Assembly (NCBI RefSeq): GCF_004348115.1
Contig: NZ_QPFB01000001.1
Coordinates: 845,978-909,977 of the forward strand
Source: Stenotrophomonas sp. ATCM1_4
GTDB lineage: Bacteria > Pseudomonadota > Gammaproteobacteria > Xanthomonadales > Xanthomonadaceae
Direction of reading: 5' to 3'
Length of the DNA stretch: 64,000 nt
Of this stretch, positions 48,454 through 57,219 are shown one piece after another (within the stretch, counting starts at the first letter, position 1; each line of letters starts with the position of its first letter). The notes beneath the pieces were generated by a model that did not search any database, was not told the origin of the DNA, and worked only from the letters and a program-made list of their open reading frames with translations. Made by a program: the position numbers and the translations under genes.

Positions 48454-48921
48454 TCAGGGCGTTCCCGTGGCAGGCGGGGTGGCGGGGACCTGGTGCTTGG
48501 TGTGGGCCTGGCCCATCTTGTCGGCCAGCTCCTTGGGCATGTAGGTCTCGTCGTGCTTGGCCAGCACGTCCTCGGCGACGAACACGCCGTTGGCCATGCG
48601 CCCGGTGGCGACCACCGCCTGCCCTTCGCGGAACAGGTCCGGCAGGATGCGGTCGTAGGTGACCGGCAGGACCGCATCGCCGTCGGTGACCTCGAAGCGG
48701 GCCAGCAACGCGCCGGGTTCGCGCTTGAACGAGCCCTTGGCGACCATGCCGCCGAGCCGGAAGCGGGCATCGGCCGGAACCTGGCCGGATTGCACTTCGG
48801 CCGGCGTGTACAGGTAGGCGATGTTGCGCTGCAGGGCGGCGGTGACCAGCGCGACGGCGACGCCGGCAACGGCCAGCACCAGCACCACCAGCAGCAGGCG
48901 ACGGCGTTGGGTGGGCGTCAT
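48454..48921 (-). CDS. ccmE: Haem chaperone CcmE
   Basis: A 155-residue membrane-anchored protein with one N-terminal TM helix (about 7-30) and an OB-fold. The haem-binding His is in [10 protein letters not shown] (HxxxY motif). CcmE covalently carries haem from CcmC to CcmF. The start ATG at 48921 gives the natural N-terminus [12 protein letters not shown] and overlaps the ccmD stop; the longer frame is not part of it. Confidence 0.95.
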   Translation of the reverse strand: MTPTQRRRLLLVVLVLAVAGVAVALVTAALQRNIAYLYTPAEVQSGQVPADARFRLGGMVAKGSFKREPGALLARFEVTDGDAVLPVTYDRILPDLFREGQAVVATGRMANGVFVAEDVLAKHDETYMPKELADKMGQAHTKHQVPATPPATGTP

Positions 48922-49091
48922 CGGCTCAATTCCTCGTCCACCGGTACCTGCGTGGCCTGGCGCGCGCGCGCGACCCGGCTGCGCGCCTGGCGCAGCTGCC
49001 GGCGGATCTGCAGCCGCGGCACGATGAAGTCCCATGCCAGCACGATGAAGAACACCGCGTAGGCCATGGCCACGTACTTGAAATAGGTCAT
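48918..49091 (-). CDS. ccmD: Haem exporter small protein CcmD
   Basis: A 57-residue protein with one transmembrane helix ([18 protein letters not shown]) followed by a basic region ([19 protein letters not shown]), the CcmD pattern. It releases holo-CcmE from the CcmABC complex. It overlaps both ccmC and ccmE starts/stops by four bases. The short length means it is easily missed. Confidence 0.92.
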   Translation of the reverse strand: MTYFKYVAMAYAVFFIVLAWDFIVPRLQIRRQLRQARSRVARARQATQVPVDEELSR

Positions 49092-49840
49092 GCCGATTTC
49101 TCCACGCGCTCGCGCAGCCACGCCTTGCCGGCCTCGCGGCGCAGGTTGTCGGCGCGTGCCCGCGACAGCAGCGAACCGGCGAACCAGAACTTGGTGGCCA
49201 GCACCATCAGCCACAGCGGCAGGATCATGCTGCCGTCCATGCTCGATTCGCCGAACACGCGGATGGTCTGGCCCTGGTGCAGCGAGTTCCACCACACCAC
49301 CGAGTAACGGATCACCGGCAGCAGCACCACCCCGACGATGGACAGCAGGCCGGCGGCGCGTGCGGCGGCGCGGCGGTCATCGATGGCGCCATACAGGCCC
49401 ATCACGCCCAGGTACAGGAACAACAGGATCAGCTCGGTGGTCAGGCGCGGGTCCCAGTCCCACCAGGTGCCCCACATCGGCTTGCCCCAGATGCTGCCGG
49501 TGAGCAGGGTGATCAGGGTGAAGGCGGCGCCGATGGGCGCGCAGGCCATGGCCAGGATCTCGCACAGCTTCATGCGCCAGATCAGCGCGATGGCGCTATA
49601 GAAGGCCATCAGGCCGAACACGAACAGGCTCATCCAGGCCGACGGCACGTGAATGTAGAGGATGCGGAAGCTGTCGCCCTGCTGGTAGTCGGCCGGGACC
49701 ACCGCCAGCGCCTGCCACAGGCCCCAGGCGAACAACGGCAGCGAAGCGATGTAGCACCACGGCGACCAGCGGGCGGCAAAGGTATCGAAGTACGCCGGGG
49801 AACCCAGCTTGTGGAACCAACCGATCAAACCCTTGAACAT
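49088..49840 (-). CDS. ccmC: Haem exporter/CcmE haem-loading protein CcmC
   Basis: A 250-residue membrane protein with six hydrophobic segments. The WWD motif is [23 protein letters not shown], and haem-ligand His residues lie in loops ([18 protein letters not shown]). CcmC loads haem onto CcmE. ATG at 49840 gives [15 protein letters not shown], a typical start; GTG at 49876 would add twelve residues. It begins the downstream half of the split ccm set after a 143-base gap from the azurin gene. Confidence 0.93.
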   Translation of the reverse strand: MFKGLIGWFHKLGSPAYFDTFAARWSPWCYIASLPLFAWGLWQALAVVPADYQQGDSFRILYIHVPSAWMSLFVFGLMAFYSAIALIWRMKLCEILAMACAPIGAAFTLITLLTGSIWGKPMWGTWWDWDPRLTTELILLFLYLGVMGLYGAIDDRRAAARAAGLLSIVGVVLLPVIRYSVVWWNSLHQGQTIRVFGESSMDGSMILPLWLMVLATKFWFAGSLLSRARADNLRREAGKAWLRERVEKSA

Positions 49841-49942
49841 CCGCGCGCTCGCTGAGGAAGACGATGGCCGGGTCACGCTGCGGCGCCCGGCCGGCTGGGC
49901 ACCGTAGCGATCACGATGCCGTTGCTGAAGTCATGCCAGCGC

Positions 49943-49960
49943 AAGATACCCGAATTCGGG
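49943..49960 (-). promoter_or_regulatory. Palindrome and -10-like box before ccmC
   Basis: CCCGAATTCGGG (49949-49960) is a perfect 12-bp palindrome beside TATCTT (complement of 49943-49948), which could be a -10 box on the minus strand. It lies in the azurin-ccmC gap and may mark a separate promoter and operator for ccmC onwards. Confidence 0.4.
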
Positions 49961-49983
49961 CGATCTGGCCGAGGCCCGGCCCC

Positions 49984-50436
49984 TCACCTGAGGGTGACCG
50001 TGCCCTTCATCATCGCCGAGTGGCCGGGGAAGCTGCAGAAGAACGACAGCGGCGCACCGGCGGCGACCAGGCGTGCGACCGGGATCGATACCGTGGTGGA
50101 CTCCCCCCCGCCGACCACCTTGCTGTGGCCGATGATGCGGCTGTCGCCGGCCTTGAGGTAATCGGCGGCCAGGCCGGCGCGCATGCCGTCGGTGTCGATG
50201 CCTGCCATGTCCGAGGTTTTGGCCACCACCACGTTGTGGCCCATGATGTTCCTGGCCATCTTGCCGGTGTGGCTGAGGTTGATGGTGAAGTTGGCACAGC
50301 TCCTGGGCACGTCGATGTTGGCGAGGTTGTACTTCATCGCATCGTTGCCCTCCAGGTTCACGGAACAGGTGTCGGCGGCGTGGGCGGAGAACGCGCCGCC
50401 CACGGCCAGCAGGGCAAGGAAAATACGGGACTTCAT
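49984..50436 (-). CDS. Azurin (type 1 blue copper protein)
   Basis: A 150-residue periplasmic electron carrier with a signal peptide (residues 1-20, cleavage SAHA-AD). Copper ligands fit azurin: His67 in MGHNVVV, Cys134, His139 and Met143 in FFCSFPGHSAMMKG. A further Cys pair (24, 47) matches the azurin disulphide. GAGGAG seven bases before ATG 50436 supports this start; a TTG two codons earlier is less likely. It lies between the cytochrome genes and ccmC, so it probably shuttles electrons to or from the adjacent cytochromes. Confidence 0.93.
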   Translation of the reverse strand: MKSRIFLALLAVGGAFSAHAADTCSVNLEGNDAMKYNLANIDVPRSCANFTINLSHTGKMARNIMGHNVVVAKTSDMAGIDTDGMRAGLAADYLKAGDSRIIGHSKVVGGGESTTVSIPVARLVAAGAPLSFFCSFPGHSAMMKGTVTLR

Positions 50437-50490
50437 CTGCAACTCCTCGAACAGGGGTGGAGCGCCGGAACCCGGCGCGTGGGGCAGGTG

Positions 50491-51261
50491 TTACTCCTTG
50501 AGCGATGACAGCCAGGTGGAAACCGCCTTGATGCTGTCGGCATCCAGCTGGCGCCCGATGCCATGCATGACCCGGCTGTTGGTCGAGGCATCGATGGCGT
50601 CGTCATGGAACTGCTGCAGGCGGGCCTGCAGATAGTCGTTCTGCTGTCCGCGCAGGCGCGGATAGGCCGCATACGGGGCGCGGCCGCTGCGGTCGCGCTG
50701 GTCGGCCAACGGATTGCCGCGTGCATCGCTGCCGTGACAGCCCTGGCAGGGTGGGATGCCCTTGGCCGGCTCGCCGTTCATGTAGATGGCCTGTCCGGAT
50801 GCGGCCAAGGCCGGGTCGATCTCGAGCAGCGGCGCGTCGGCAGGCGGGGGCGGCACGGGCAGGTGCGCGTAGTAGGCCGACAGGTCGCGGATGTCCTGTT
50901 CCTCCAGCGATGCCGCCATCGCGGTCATCGGTGACTCGGGCATGCGTCCGCTCTTGTAGGCGTGCAGGCTCCAGTACAGGTAGTCGGCGCGCTGTCCGGC
51001 CAGGTTGGGGAACATCGGTGCGATGGCGATGCCTTCGGCGCCATGGCAGGCCGCGCAGACCTCGGCCTTGGCCTTGCCGGCCTGCGCGTCGCCGGCCGGC
51101 GCATGGGCGCGGCGCAGGTCGTAGCGGGTCGGCGGCTGCACCGGCGTGCCGGGTTCGGCGACCGGTGCCGGTGGAGGTGTCCCCGCGTCCTGCGGGGCGG
51201 CCATGAGCACGGCCTGGGCGCCCGCAACGGCCAGTGCGGTGAGCAGCCAGAGCGCCTTCAT
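50491..51261 (-). CDS. Diheme cytochrome c (c4-type)
   Basis: A 256-residue exported protein with a signal peptide (about residues 1-22), a Pro-rich linker and two haem domains. CxxCH sites: CAACH (69-73) and CQGCH (172-176). Methionine ligands are likely in APMFPNLAGQ (Met83) and the SRVMHGIG region. The two-domain pattern is that of cytochrome c4/c5-like periplasmic carriers. Its start overlaps the mtrB-like stop by four bases, so the two are translationally coupled. It is likely the electron partner between the decaheme conduit and inner-membrane or soluble carriers such as the next-door azurin. Confidence 0.92.
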   Translation of the reverse strand: MKALWLLTALAVAGAQAVLMAAPQDAGTPPPAPVAEPGTPVQPPTRYDLRRAHAPAGDAQAGKAKAEVCAACHGAEGIAIAPMFPNLAGQRADYLYWSLHAYKSGRMPESPMTAMAASLEEQDIRDLSAYYAHLPVPPPPADAPLLEIDPALAASGQAIYMNGEPAKGIPPCQGCHGSDARGNPLADQRDRSGRAPYAAYPRLRGQQNDYLQARLQQFHDDAIDASTNSRVMHGIGRQLDADSIKAVSTWLSSLKE

Positions 51262-53786
51262 AGGGCCACCTCGAACAACATGCCGACCTGGTTGACCTTG
51301 TAACTGGAGGGGCCACCATCGGTATAGACGCGGTGGTCATAAACCAGCGTGTCCTCGAAGCCGAAGTAGTGCCAGTCGGAGAGATTGCCGCGCTCCCAGG
51401 TATCGAAGAAGCGCAGGCGCATGCGTTCGTTCAACGGGACCGACAGGCCGGCGGTCAGCGAATTGACCCGGTAGACCATCAACGGATAGCCGCCGCTGGC
51501 CTGGGCGGCATTGGCCGGCACGGTCAGCGCGTCGGGGGAGGCCATGCGGTAGCGCGTGCGGCCCTTGGAGTAGGTCCAGTTCCAGGCCAGGTCGAGCGTG
51601 GCGCGGCCGATGCGGCGGGTGAGGTTCAGCCCAGCGTAGTGGTTGCGCTGGGTGTCGCTCATCCACCAGCGGTTGGCGTCGGGGTAGGTGACGCCGCCCA
51701 GGGACGGATCGGTGCCGGTGGCGTCGTTGACGTTGGCCACGTCCAGCGTGGAGCGGTCGTGCCCGATCCATGCGCTGGTGGTCGTGGCCGGATTGGGCTG
51801 CCACTCCCACTGCAGGCTGCTGGCATAGGTGTCCAAGCGCTGGCGGCCGATCTGCGCGTCGTAGTGGTTGCGGTCACCGCGGAACGAGGCATAGACGGTC
51901 ATGTCGCGTGGCAGGATGAAGGTGGCCATCAGGTCCAGCTTCTGCTGGGTGCGCGAGGCGATGTCGTACTTGCGCAAGGCCGAAACGGTGTGCGGGCTCA
52001 ACGCGTCCTCGCCGGTGAAGCCGGGCAGGGACGAGGAGAAGGTGAACGCGTAGGGGTCGTAGTAGTACCGGCTGCCGCTGCGGTCCAGGTAGGTGTAGTT
52101 GGCGCGCAGGGTCAGCCAGTCCAGCGTGCGGTTGTTCCAGCCCAGCTTGATCATGCTGTCGCGGGTGGTGGCGACCTCGCGGTGCGCGCGCTCGATGCGG
52201 GTGAAGGTGTAGGTGGCCGAGAGCGTGTTCCTGTTGTCCAGCCGGTAGTCCACGCCGCTGGAGAGCTCGTGGGTTTCCTTGTCCAGCGGCAGGTTGCGGA
52301 TGCGAGTGAGCACCGAGGCGTTCGCGCCGGCGTCCCAGACCCCCATCTCGCCGGGGACCACGCTGCCCTGCGCGCCGTTCTCGGCGATGTAGCCGTACTG
52401 CCCGGTCAGCGGGTTGTAGGCCCAGTAGGTGCCGGCATAGTCCTCGCGCAGGTAGCGGCCGGTGCTGCGCCAGGTCAGCTTGTCGCTGGGCAGCAGCACC
52501 AGGCGCGCGTCCAGCTTCTGGTTGTTGATCGCCAGGTCGGCGCGCTTGCGCGACAGCGCGTCGGTGGTGTTCCAGTTGGCGCAGTCAAAGATGAAGGGCG
52601 GCGCCAGGTTCTGGCCGAACTGGCCCTGGCAGTCCATGGGCGCCTGCAGCCGGTCGTTCTGGCGCATGGTGGTCAGCGCCATCGCCAGCGAGAAGTCGCC
52701 GTTCCATGCCGGCAGCTTGCGGCTGACGGTGACGCCGAGGCGGTGGTAGTCGTTCTCCGGCTCGTAGGCGAAGGAGCCGGAGTACAGCGCCGGGGTGGAC
52801 GCGCCGGCCACCGAGTACAGGCCATACGGCACCTGGTAGTCGTAGGCGCTGTGCGCATTGCGGAAGAACGAGCCGGTGTAGTTGAAGTCGCTGCGCCAGA
52901 CGTTGCCGACGAAGCGGAAGCCTCCCGTCACGTTCATCGTGCTGTCGTCGATCGGGCGTGGGATCTCGTAGATGCCGCCATTGGCCGGGAACGGGTAGTT
53001 GAAGAAGAACGGGCCGCCGAACGGCCGCGTGCCCTTGCGTTCCTCGTGGGTCAGGCTGGCATAGCCGGTCCAGCGCGGGTTGAGCAGGTAGTTGATGCTC
53101 ACGCCTTGCTTGTCGCGCACCACGCTGAGGGTGGTGAAGGGCTGTGCCGCCGACAGGGCTGCCACCTGCGCGGGCGTACTGCCGGCGGCGGTCAAGCCGT
53201 GTTTCAAGGTCAGGTGGGCACTGCCAACACCGTCCCAGATCGAACGCGCATTGCCACTGAGCACGTTGGGGGTGCTGCGCACGAAGGCCTGCACCTTGTA
53301 GCGGCCGGCCTGGCCGAACACCGCGCGGTAGTACTGGTTGTCGCGCTCCAGCCGGCTCAGCCGGACGTCGGCATAGCTGCCGTCGGCCGCGCGCTTGAGG
53401 CTGAAGTTGGCCTGCAGGATCAGGCCGTCGTCCGGGTCGCGGAAGCGTCGCCAGTGGGTATTGGCCTCGTCACCGCTGACGTGCAGGTAGCCCAGCCCGA
53501 CGTTGCCGCTGTAGGTCCAGCCATTGTCGCCGAGCGGCTTTTCGGCGGGCATGTGCGGGGCACAGCCGTACAGGAACCCGGTCGGGGTGCGCTTGGGCTC
53601 GGCGCTCAGCCAACTGGCGCCATCCGGATCGCAGCCGTCCCAGCCGATGCGGCCGCTGGGGTCCAGCCAGTTGCCGAACTGCAGGTCGATGCCGGCGCCA
53701 CTGTCCTGGGCCTGCGCCAGGCCACCGAGCAACGCCAGCGACAGCAAGGACCAGCGGCAGGTGCGCGAACGTTTCCGTGTGCACAT
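51258..53786 (-). CDS. MtrB/PioB-family outer-membrane beta-barrel protein
   Basis: An 842-residue exported protein: a signal peptide (cleavage near AQA at residue 27), an N-terminal soluble part, then a long series of alternating beta-strand-like segments ending in an aromatic strand (YKVNQVGMLFEVAL). This is the pattern of the 28-strand MtrB/PioB porin that sheathes a decaheme cytochrome. MtrB of Shewanella has an N-terminal CxxC; here two Cys occur around residues 53 and 76 but not as CxxC. It starts 12 bases after the mtrA-like stop with GGGAGAAGG before the ATG, so it is cotranscribed with its partner. Confidence 0.9.
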   Translation of the reverse strand: MCTRKRSRTCRWSLLSLALLGGLAQAQDSGAGIDLQFGNWLDPSGRIGWDGCDPDGASWLSAEPKRTPTGFLYGCAPHMPAEKPLGDNGWTYSGNVGLGYLHVSGDEANTHWRRFRDPDDGLILQANFSLKRAADGSYADVRLSRLERDNQYYRAVFGQAGRYKVQAFVRSTPNVLSGNARSIWDGVGSAHLTLKHGLTAAGSTPAQVAALSAAQPFTTLSVVRDKQGVSINYLLNPRWTGYASLTHEERKGTRPFGGPFFFNYPFPANGGIYEIPRPIDDSTMNVTGGFRFVGNVWRSDFNYTGSFFRNAHSAYDYQVPYGLYSVAGASTPALYSGSFAYEPENDYHRLGVTVSRKLPAWNGDFSLAMALTTMRQNDRLQAPMDCQGQFGQNLAPPFIFDCANWNTTDALSRKRADLAINNQKLDARLVLLPSDKLTWRSTGRYLREDYAGTYWAYNPLTGQYGYIAENGAQGSVVPGEMGVWDAGANASVLTRIRNLPLDKETHELSSGVDYRLDNRNTLSATYTFTRIERAHREVATTRDSMIKLGWNNRTLDWLTLRANYTYLDRSGSRYYYDPYAFTFSSSLPGFTGEDALSPHTVSALRKYDIASRTQQKLDLMATFILPRDMTVYASFRGDRNHYDAQIGRQRLDTYASSLQWEWQPNPATTTSAWIGHDRSTLDVANVNDATGTDPSLGGVTYPDANRWWMSDTQRNHYAGLNLTRRIGRATLDLAWNWTYSKGRTRYRMASPDALTVPANAAQASGGYPLMVYRVNSLTAGLSVPLNERMRLRFFDTWERGNLSDWHYFGFEDTLVYDHRVYTDGGPSSYKVNQVGMLFEVAL

Positions 53787-53798
53787 GTCCTTCTCCCG

Positions 53799-54842
53799 TT
53801 ACTTGTGCAGACGTGGGCCGGAGGGGTGGTTGGAGCCGTGTACCTGGGCGTGGCAGGTGATGCAGCCGCGTCCCATCAGGCGCTCGTCCGGCGTCATCGC
53901 GCCGCCGAGCGAGATTTCGGTCTGCAGGTCGTTGGGGTGACGGGTGTGCGAATGGCATTGCTGGCACAGCATCGGGATCGGCGCGACCAGCAGGGCATGC
54001 TGGTTGGAGCCATGGACCTGATGGCAGTTCAGGCAGCTTTCGCGCACCGGCGCGTGTTCGAACAGGAAGGGGCCGCGCTTCTCGGCGTGGCACTGGTAGC
54101 AGGTCTCGTTGACGGTGTCGGTCTTGAGCAGGGTGGCGTTGAGCGTGCCGTGCGGGTTGTGGCAGTCCACGCAGCTGATCGCGCCTTCCGGCAGCGGCAT
54201 GTGCGAGCGGCGGTTGAACTGTTGGCGGATGTCCTTGTGGCAGGTGGCGCAGGTTTCGCTGACCGATTGCTTGGCGGTCAGCCCTTCGGCCGAGAACTTC
54301 TGCATCGGGTTGTGGCAATCGCTGCACGACAGGTCGTTGCGCTGATGGATCGAGCCCAGCCAGGCGTCGCGCGGGCCACCGGCATGGCACCCCAGGCAGC
54401 TTTCGGTCTGGTTGGCCACCGGTGTGCCGCCCTCGTGGCTGAAGGCGATGATCGCCCCCTTCCGGGTGGGGTTGGCGGCATGCACAGAGCCCGGGCCATG
54501 GCAGGCCTCGCAGGTGGCGGTGGCCGGATTGGCGGCCAGGGCGACCTGCATGCCGGCCGCATGCGCGGTGTGGGCGAAGTTGCCGCTCTCCTGGCTGTGG
54601 CAGGCGGTGCAGACCTGCTGGCCGACCGCCTTGGCATCGGGGTGGGCCAGGTTGCGCGCGGGTACCGCGTCGGCGAAACCGGGCGGGGCACTGAAACCGT
54701 GGCCGGACTGGGTGGAGGCGAAATGGGTTTCAGGCAGCTTGACCGCCTGCCCGGATGCGTCCGCCTTGACCGGCGCGAGCCATGCAACCGATACCAACAC
54801 CGCGGTCGCGACGAGCATCAACAATGCCAGATAGACCCGCAC
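53799..54842 (-). CDS. Decaheme c-type cytochrome (MtrA/PioA/DmsE family)
   Basis: A 347-residue periplasmic cytochrome with exactly ten CxxCH motifs between residues 78 and 331 (CTACH, CEACH, CLGCH, CSDCH, CATCH, CVDCH, CYQCH, CLNCH, CQQCH, CITCH). This number, the length and the MtrB-like partner fix the family. It inserts in the porin to carry electrons across the outer membrane. GTG at 54842 is chosen because AAGGAGGGG lies just upstream, and the next residues form a signal sequence (YLALLMLVATAVLVSVAW). No outer-surface MtrC-like cytochrome follows, so it resembles the PioAB/MtoAB two-component type. Confidence 0.95.
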   Translation of the reverse strand: MRVYLALLMLVATAVLVSVAWLAPVKADASGQAVKLPETHFASTQSGHGFSAPPGFADAVPARNLAHPDAKAVGQQVCTACHSQESGNFAHTAHAAGMQVALAANPATATCEACHGPGSVHAANPTRKGAIIAFSHEGGTPVANQTESCLGCHAGGPRDAWLGSIHQRNDLSCSDCHNPMQKFSAEGLTAKQSVSETCATCHKDIRQQFNRRSHMPLPEGAISCVDCHNPHGTLNATLLKTDTVNETCYQCHAEKRGPFLFEHAPVRESCLNCHQVHGSNQHALLVAPIPMLCQQCHSHTRHPNDLQTEISLGGAMTPDERLMGRGCITCHAQVHGSNHPSGPRLHK

Positions 54843-54902
54843 GTTCCCCTCCTTGTGTTGCCCCTGCCGATGGGTGGGTGGCAACGCTGGTGAGTGCAGC
54901 GT

Positions 54903-54923
54903 AATTACGGTTACGCCCTAATT
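54903..54923. promoter_or_regulatory. Possible operator in the tetR-mtrA gap
   Basis: AATTA (54903-54907) and TAATT (54919-54923) form a 21-base inverted repeat in an AT-rich island of an otherwise GC-rich gap, 61 bases upstream of the decaheme gene. It is the only obvious candidate for the local TetR regulator. Confidence 0.35.
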
Positions 54924-54971
54924 TCGTGACGGGGTTCGCTGCGGTCAAGCTGCAGCGCAGCAAGCTGGGGT

Positions 54972-55652
54972 TCAGCTTCGGGGCAGGGCGCCTGCGACGA
55001 ACAGGCGGACGGCCAGGCGGGCCTGCTGTTTGGCGCGCGGGATGTCGTCCGGGCTCATGCGGCCGTTGGTGGAGCGCAGGATCACCCCGCCGATGACCAT
55101 CATGTAGAACAGGTGCGCCGAACGCTCCGGGTCTTCCAGGTACAAGCGGCCGGCGTCGGTCTCGCGCCGGAAGTAGCGGCTCAGGCGCGCTTCCATGGGC
55201 TCGATGCCATGGGCCTGGAACCAGTCGCGCAGTTCCGGCAGGCGCATGCCTTCGGAGATCACCACGCGGTGGCAGGCGATCCGCGAAGGGGTGAGGATCT
55301 CCTCGACCATCAGGTAAGCGGCTTCTTCCAGTGCCTGCTCGGGCGGCAACGTGGATTGCGCCAACTCGTCCAGGCTGCGGCCGAAGTTGTCGATGCTGCG
55401 CTCCATCAGCGCATGCACCAGCCCGACCTTGTCGCCGAAGGCACGATACAGGGTGGCCATCGAGCCGCCGGCGCGCTTGACGATGTCCGACAACCGCGCG
55501 GCCTGGTAGCCCTTCTCGTTGAACACCTCGGTGGCGGCATCCAGGAATTTCTCCACCCGCAGTTCACCGCGACGCTGCAGCTCGACCGCAGGGCGCGGAG
55601 GCAGGCTGGGTTTGGCGGTGGGGGAAGACTCTGGAGACAGCCGGTCGGTCAT
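54972..55652 (-). CDS. TetR/AcrR-family transcriptional regulator
   Basis: A 226-residue regulator. The N-terminal helix-turn-helix domain (about residues 30-78) is clear: VEKFLDAATEVFNEKGYQAARLSDIVKRAGGSMATLYRAFGDKVGLVHALM. The C-terminal ligand domain (85-220) is of the TetR_C type with a hydrophobic core. The protein has an N-terminal Pro-rich extension of about 25 residues. It lies on the same strand between ccmB and the decaheme gene, 51 bases after ccmB, and probably controls the electron-transfer genes. The ligand is unknown. Confidence 0.9.
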   Translation of the reverse strand: MTDRLSPESSPTAKPSLPPRPAVELQRRGELRVEKFLDAATEVFNEKGYQAARLSDIVKRAGGSMATLYRAFGDKVGLVHALMERSIDNFGRSLDELAQSTLPPEQALEEAAYLMVEEILTPSRIACHRVVISEGMRLPELRDWFQAHGIEPMEARLSRYFRRETDAGRLYLEDPERSAHLFYMMVIGGVILRSTNGRMSPDDIPRAKQQARLAVRLFVAGALPRS

Positions 55653-55703
55653 GTGATCGCTGCTATTCAGTGAGAACGAGCGAAAGGATAGCGCCGTTTG
55701 CGG

Positions 55704-56399
55704 TTACGAGTTCGCGATCCGGATCGCAGCCGCGGCGGTCAGCGGGGCCAGGAACGCGGCGACGACCAGCCCGGCGCCGAGCATCAGCAGCGCGCCGCCC
55801 GGGTCCAGTCCCTGGGCCGCGGCCGATACCGCGCCGGCCCCGAAAACCAGCACCGGCACGTACAGCGGCAGGACCAACAGGGCCAGCAGGATGCCGGCCC
55901 GGCGCATGCCCACGGTCAGTGCCGCGACCACCGCACCGAGCAGGCTCAGCAGTGGGGTGCCCAGTGCCAGGGAGGTCACGAGCACTGGCAATTGGGCAGC
56001 GGGCAAATGCATCAATTCGGCCAGCAGCGGGCTCACCAGCACCAGCGGGAAGGTCGTGGTCAGCCAGTGCGAGAACACCCGCACCGCCACCAGCCAGGCC
56101 AGCGGCACCGGCGCAAGCAGCCATTGCTCCAGCGAGCCGTCCTCGGCGTCGCTGCGGAACAGGGTATCCAGCGACAGCAGGCCGGCCAGCAGGATCGCCA
56201 GCCACAGCACCGCGGAGGCCACGCCCTGCAACTGCTTTTCCTCCCCGCCCATGGCCAGCGCGAACAAGGCCACCACCAGCAGGGCGAACAGCACCGGTTG
56301 CGCGGCATCGCCGCGGCGCCGCCACAGCAGCCGCAGGTCGCGCGCCAACAAGGCGCGGGCGGCAGTGAACAGGGTGGGCTGGGGACCGGGCAGGCTCAT
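55704..56399 (-). CDS. ccmB: Haem exporter protein CcmB
   Basis: A 231-residue membrane subunit of the CcmAB ABC complex with about six hydrophobic segments. The family signature [26 protein letters not shown] is present. CcmB works with CcmA to release holo-CcmE. It overlaps ccmA by four bases. Unlike most operons, the next gene is not ccmC; a TetR gene and the electron-conduit genes follow. Confidence 0.95.
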   Translation of the reverse strand: MSLPGPQPTLFTAARALLARDLRLLWRRRGDAAQPVLFALLVVALFALAMGGEEKQLQGVASAVLWLAILLAGLLSLDTLFRSDAEDGSLEQWLLAPVPLAWLVAVRVFSHWLTTTFPLVLVSPLLAELMHLPAAQLPVLVTSLALGTPLLSLLGAVVAALTVGMRRAGILLALLVLPLYVPVLVFGAGAVSAAAQGLDPGGALLMLGAGLVVAAFLAPLTAAAAIRIANS

Positions 56400-57055
56400 G
56401 CGGCGTCCTCGGTCCCGGGCGCGCGGCCCAGCACCAGGGTGCGGTTGCGCACCGGCGGGGCGGCGTAGGCGCCGTGGGTGGTGACCAGGGCGGCGCCGCC
56501 GCTGCGCAGGTGGGCGGAAATCATGCGGTTGACCAGGTTGATGCCATCCAGGTCGAGGTTGGCGTAGGGCTCGTCGAGCAGCCACAGCGGTGCCGGCGAC
56601 AGCCAGATGCGGGCCAGTGCCAGCCGCTTCTTCTGGCCGGCGGAAAGCTGGCGTACCAGGGTGTCCTCGTAACCGGCCAGGCCGACAATGGCCAGCGCGT
56701 TGCCGGGCATCTGACGAGCGCGGCGGCCCTGCAGCCCGCACAGGAAATGCAGGTTCTCCAGCGTGCCCAGGTCCTGCTTGAGCGCGGTGAGGTGGCTCAG
56801 GTAGGCGATGTAGCGCGAGCGGTCCTGGGCCTTGGCCGGGCGGCCATCGATGTCGATCTGGCCGGCGTCCGGGTGCAGCAGGCCCGCCAGCACCCGCAGC
56901 AGGGTGGTCTTGCCGGCGCCGTTGCTGCCCTGCACGAGCAGGGCTTCGCCGGCATCCACGTGCAGATCCAGGGGGCCGAACACCGGGTCGTCATTGCGGG
57001 TGAAACGCAGGCCACGTGCGGCGAGCAGTGGCGGTGTGTTCGGCGAGTCGGTCAT
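56396..57055 (-). CDS. ccmA: Haem exporter ATPase CcmA
   Basis: A 219-residue ABC ATPase: Walker [15 protein letters not shown]-loop region near [13 protein letters not shown], signature [14 protein letters not shown], Walker [13 protein letters not shown]. The YANLD after Walker B is typical of CcmA. ATG at 57055 gives the usual start; the longer frame is not needed. It begins the minus-strand ccm/mtr run; the aminotransferase gene is divergent upstream. Confidence 0.95.
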   Translation of the reverse strand: MTDSPNTPPLLAARGLRFTRNDDPVFGPLDLHVDAGEALLVQGSNGAGKTTLLRVLAGLLHPDAGQIDIDGRPAKAQDRSRYIAYLSHLTALKQDLGTLENLHFLCGLQGRRARQMPGNALAIVGLAGYEDTLVRQLSAGQKKRLALARIWLSPAPLWLLDEPYANLDLDGINLVNRMISAHLRSGGAALVTTHGAYAAPPVRNRTLVLGRAPGTEDAA

Positions 57056-57219
57056 TGGATCGGGCGCTTCCGTCCTTGGGTGGGAGCGCAGGCAGGCTGG
57101 CGCATCGGGGCCGGGCATTATAGACCCGGCCCCTCATGCGGTTGGGTCATGGCCGGAACGGCACCGTTGCCATCGGCATTGCGTAAACTCGCGGTTTTCC
57201 CCCTGGTGTGTACGTACTG

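Noticed and set aside
46705-49062. 785-codon frame antisense to ccmF and ccmE
   Set aside because: Gln/Arg/His-rich shadow of membrane-protein genes on the other strand.
53536-53640. CxxC redox motif in the MtrB-like N-terminus
   Set aside because: Two Cys are present but about 23 residues apart, so they are not the CxxC of Shewanella MtrB.
51333-54893. 1186-codon open frame antisense to the porin and decaheme genes
   Set aside because: It has no recognisable domain, while the opposite strand has ten CxxCH motifs and a porin pattern.
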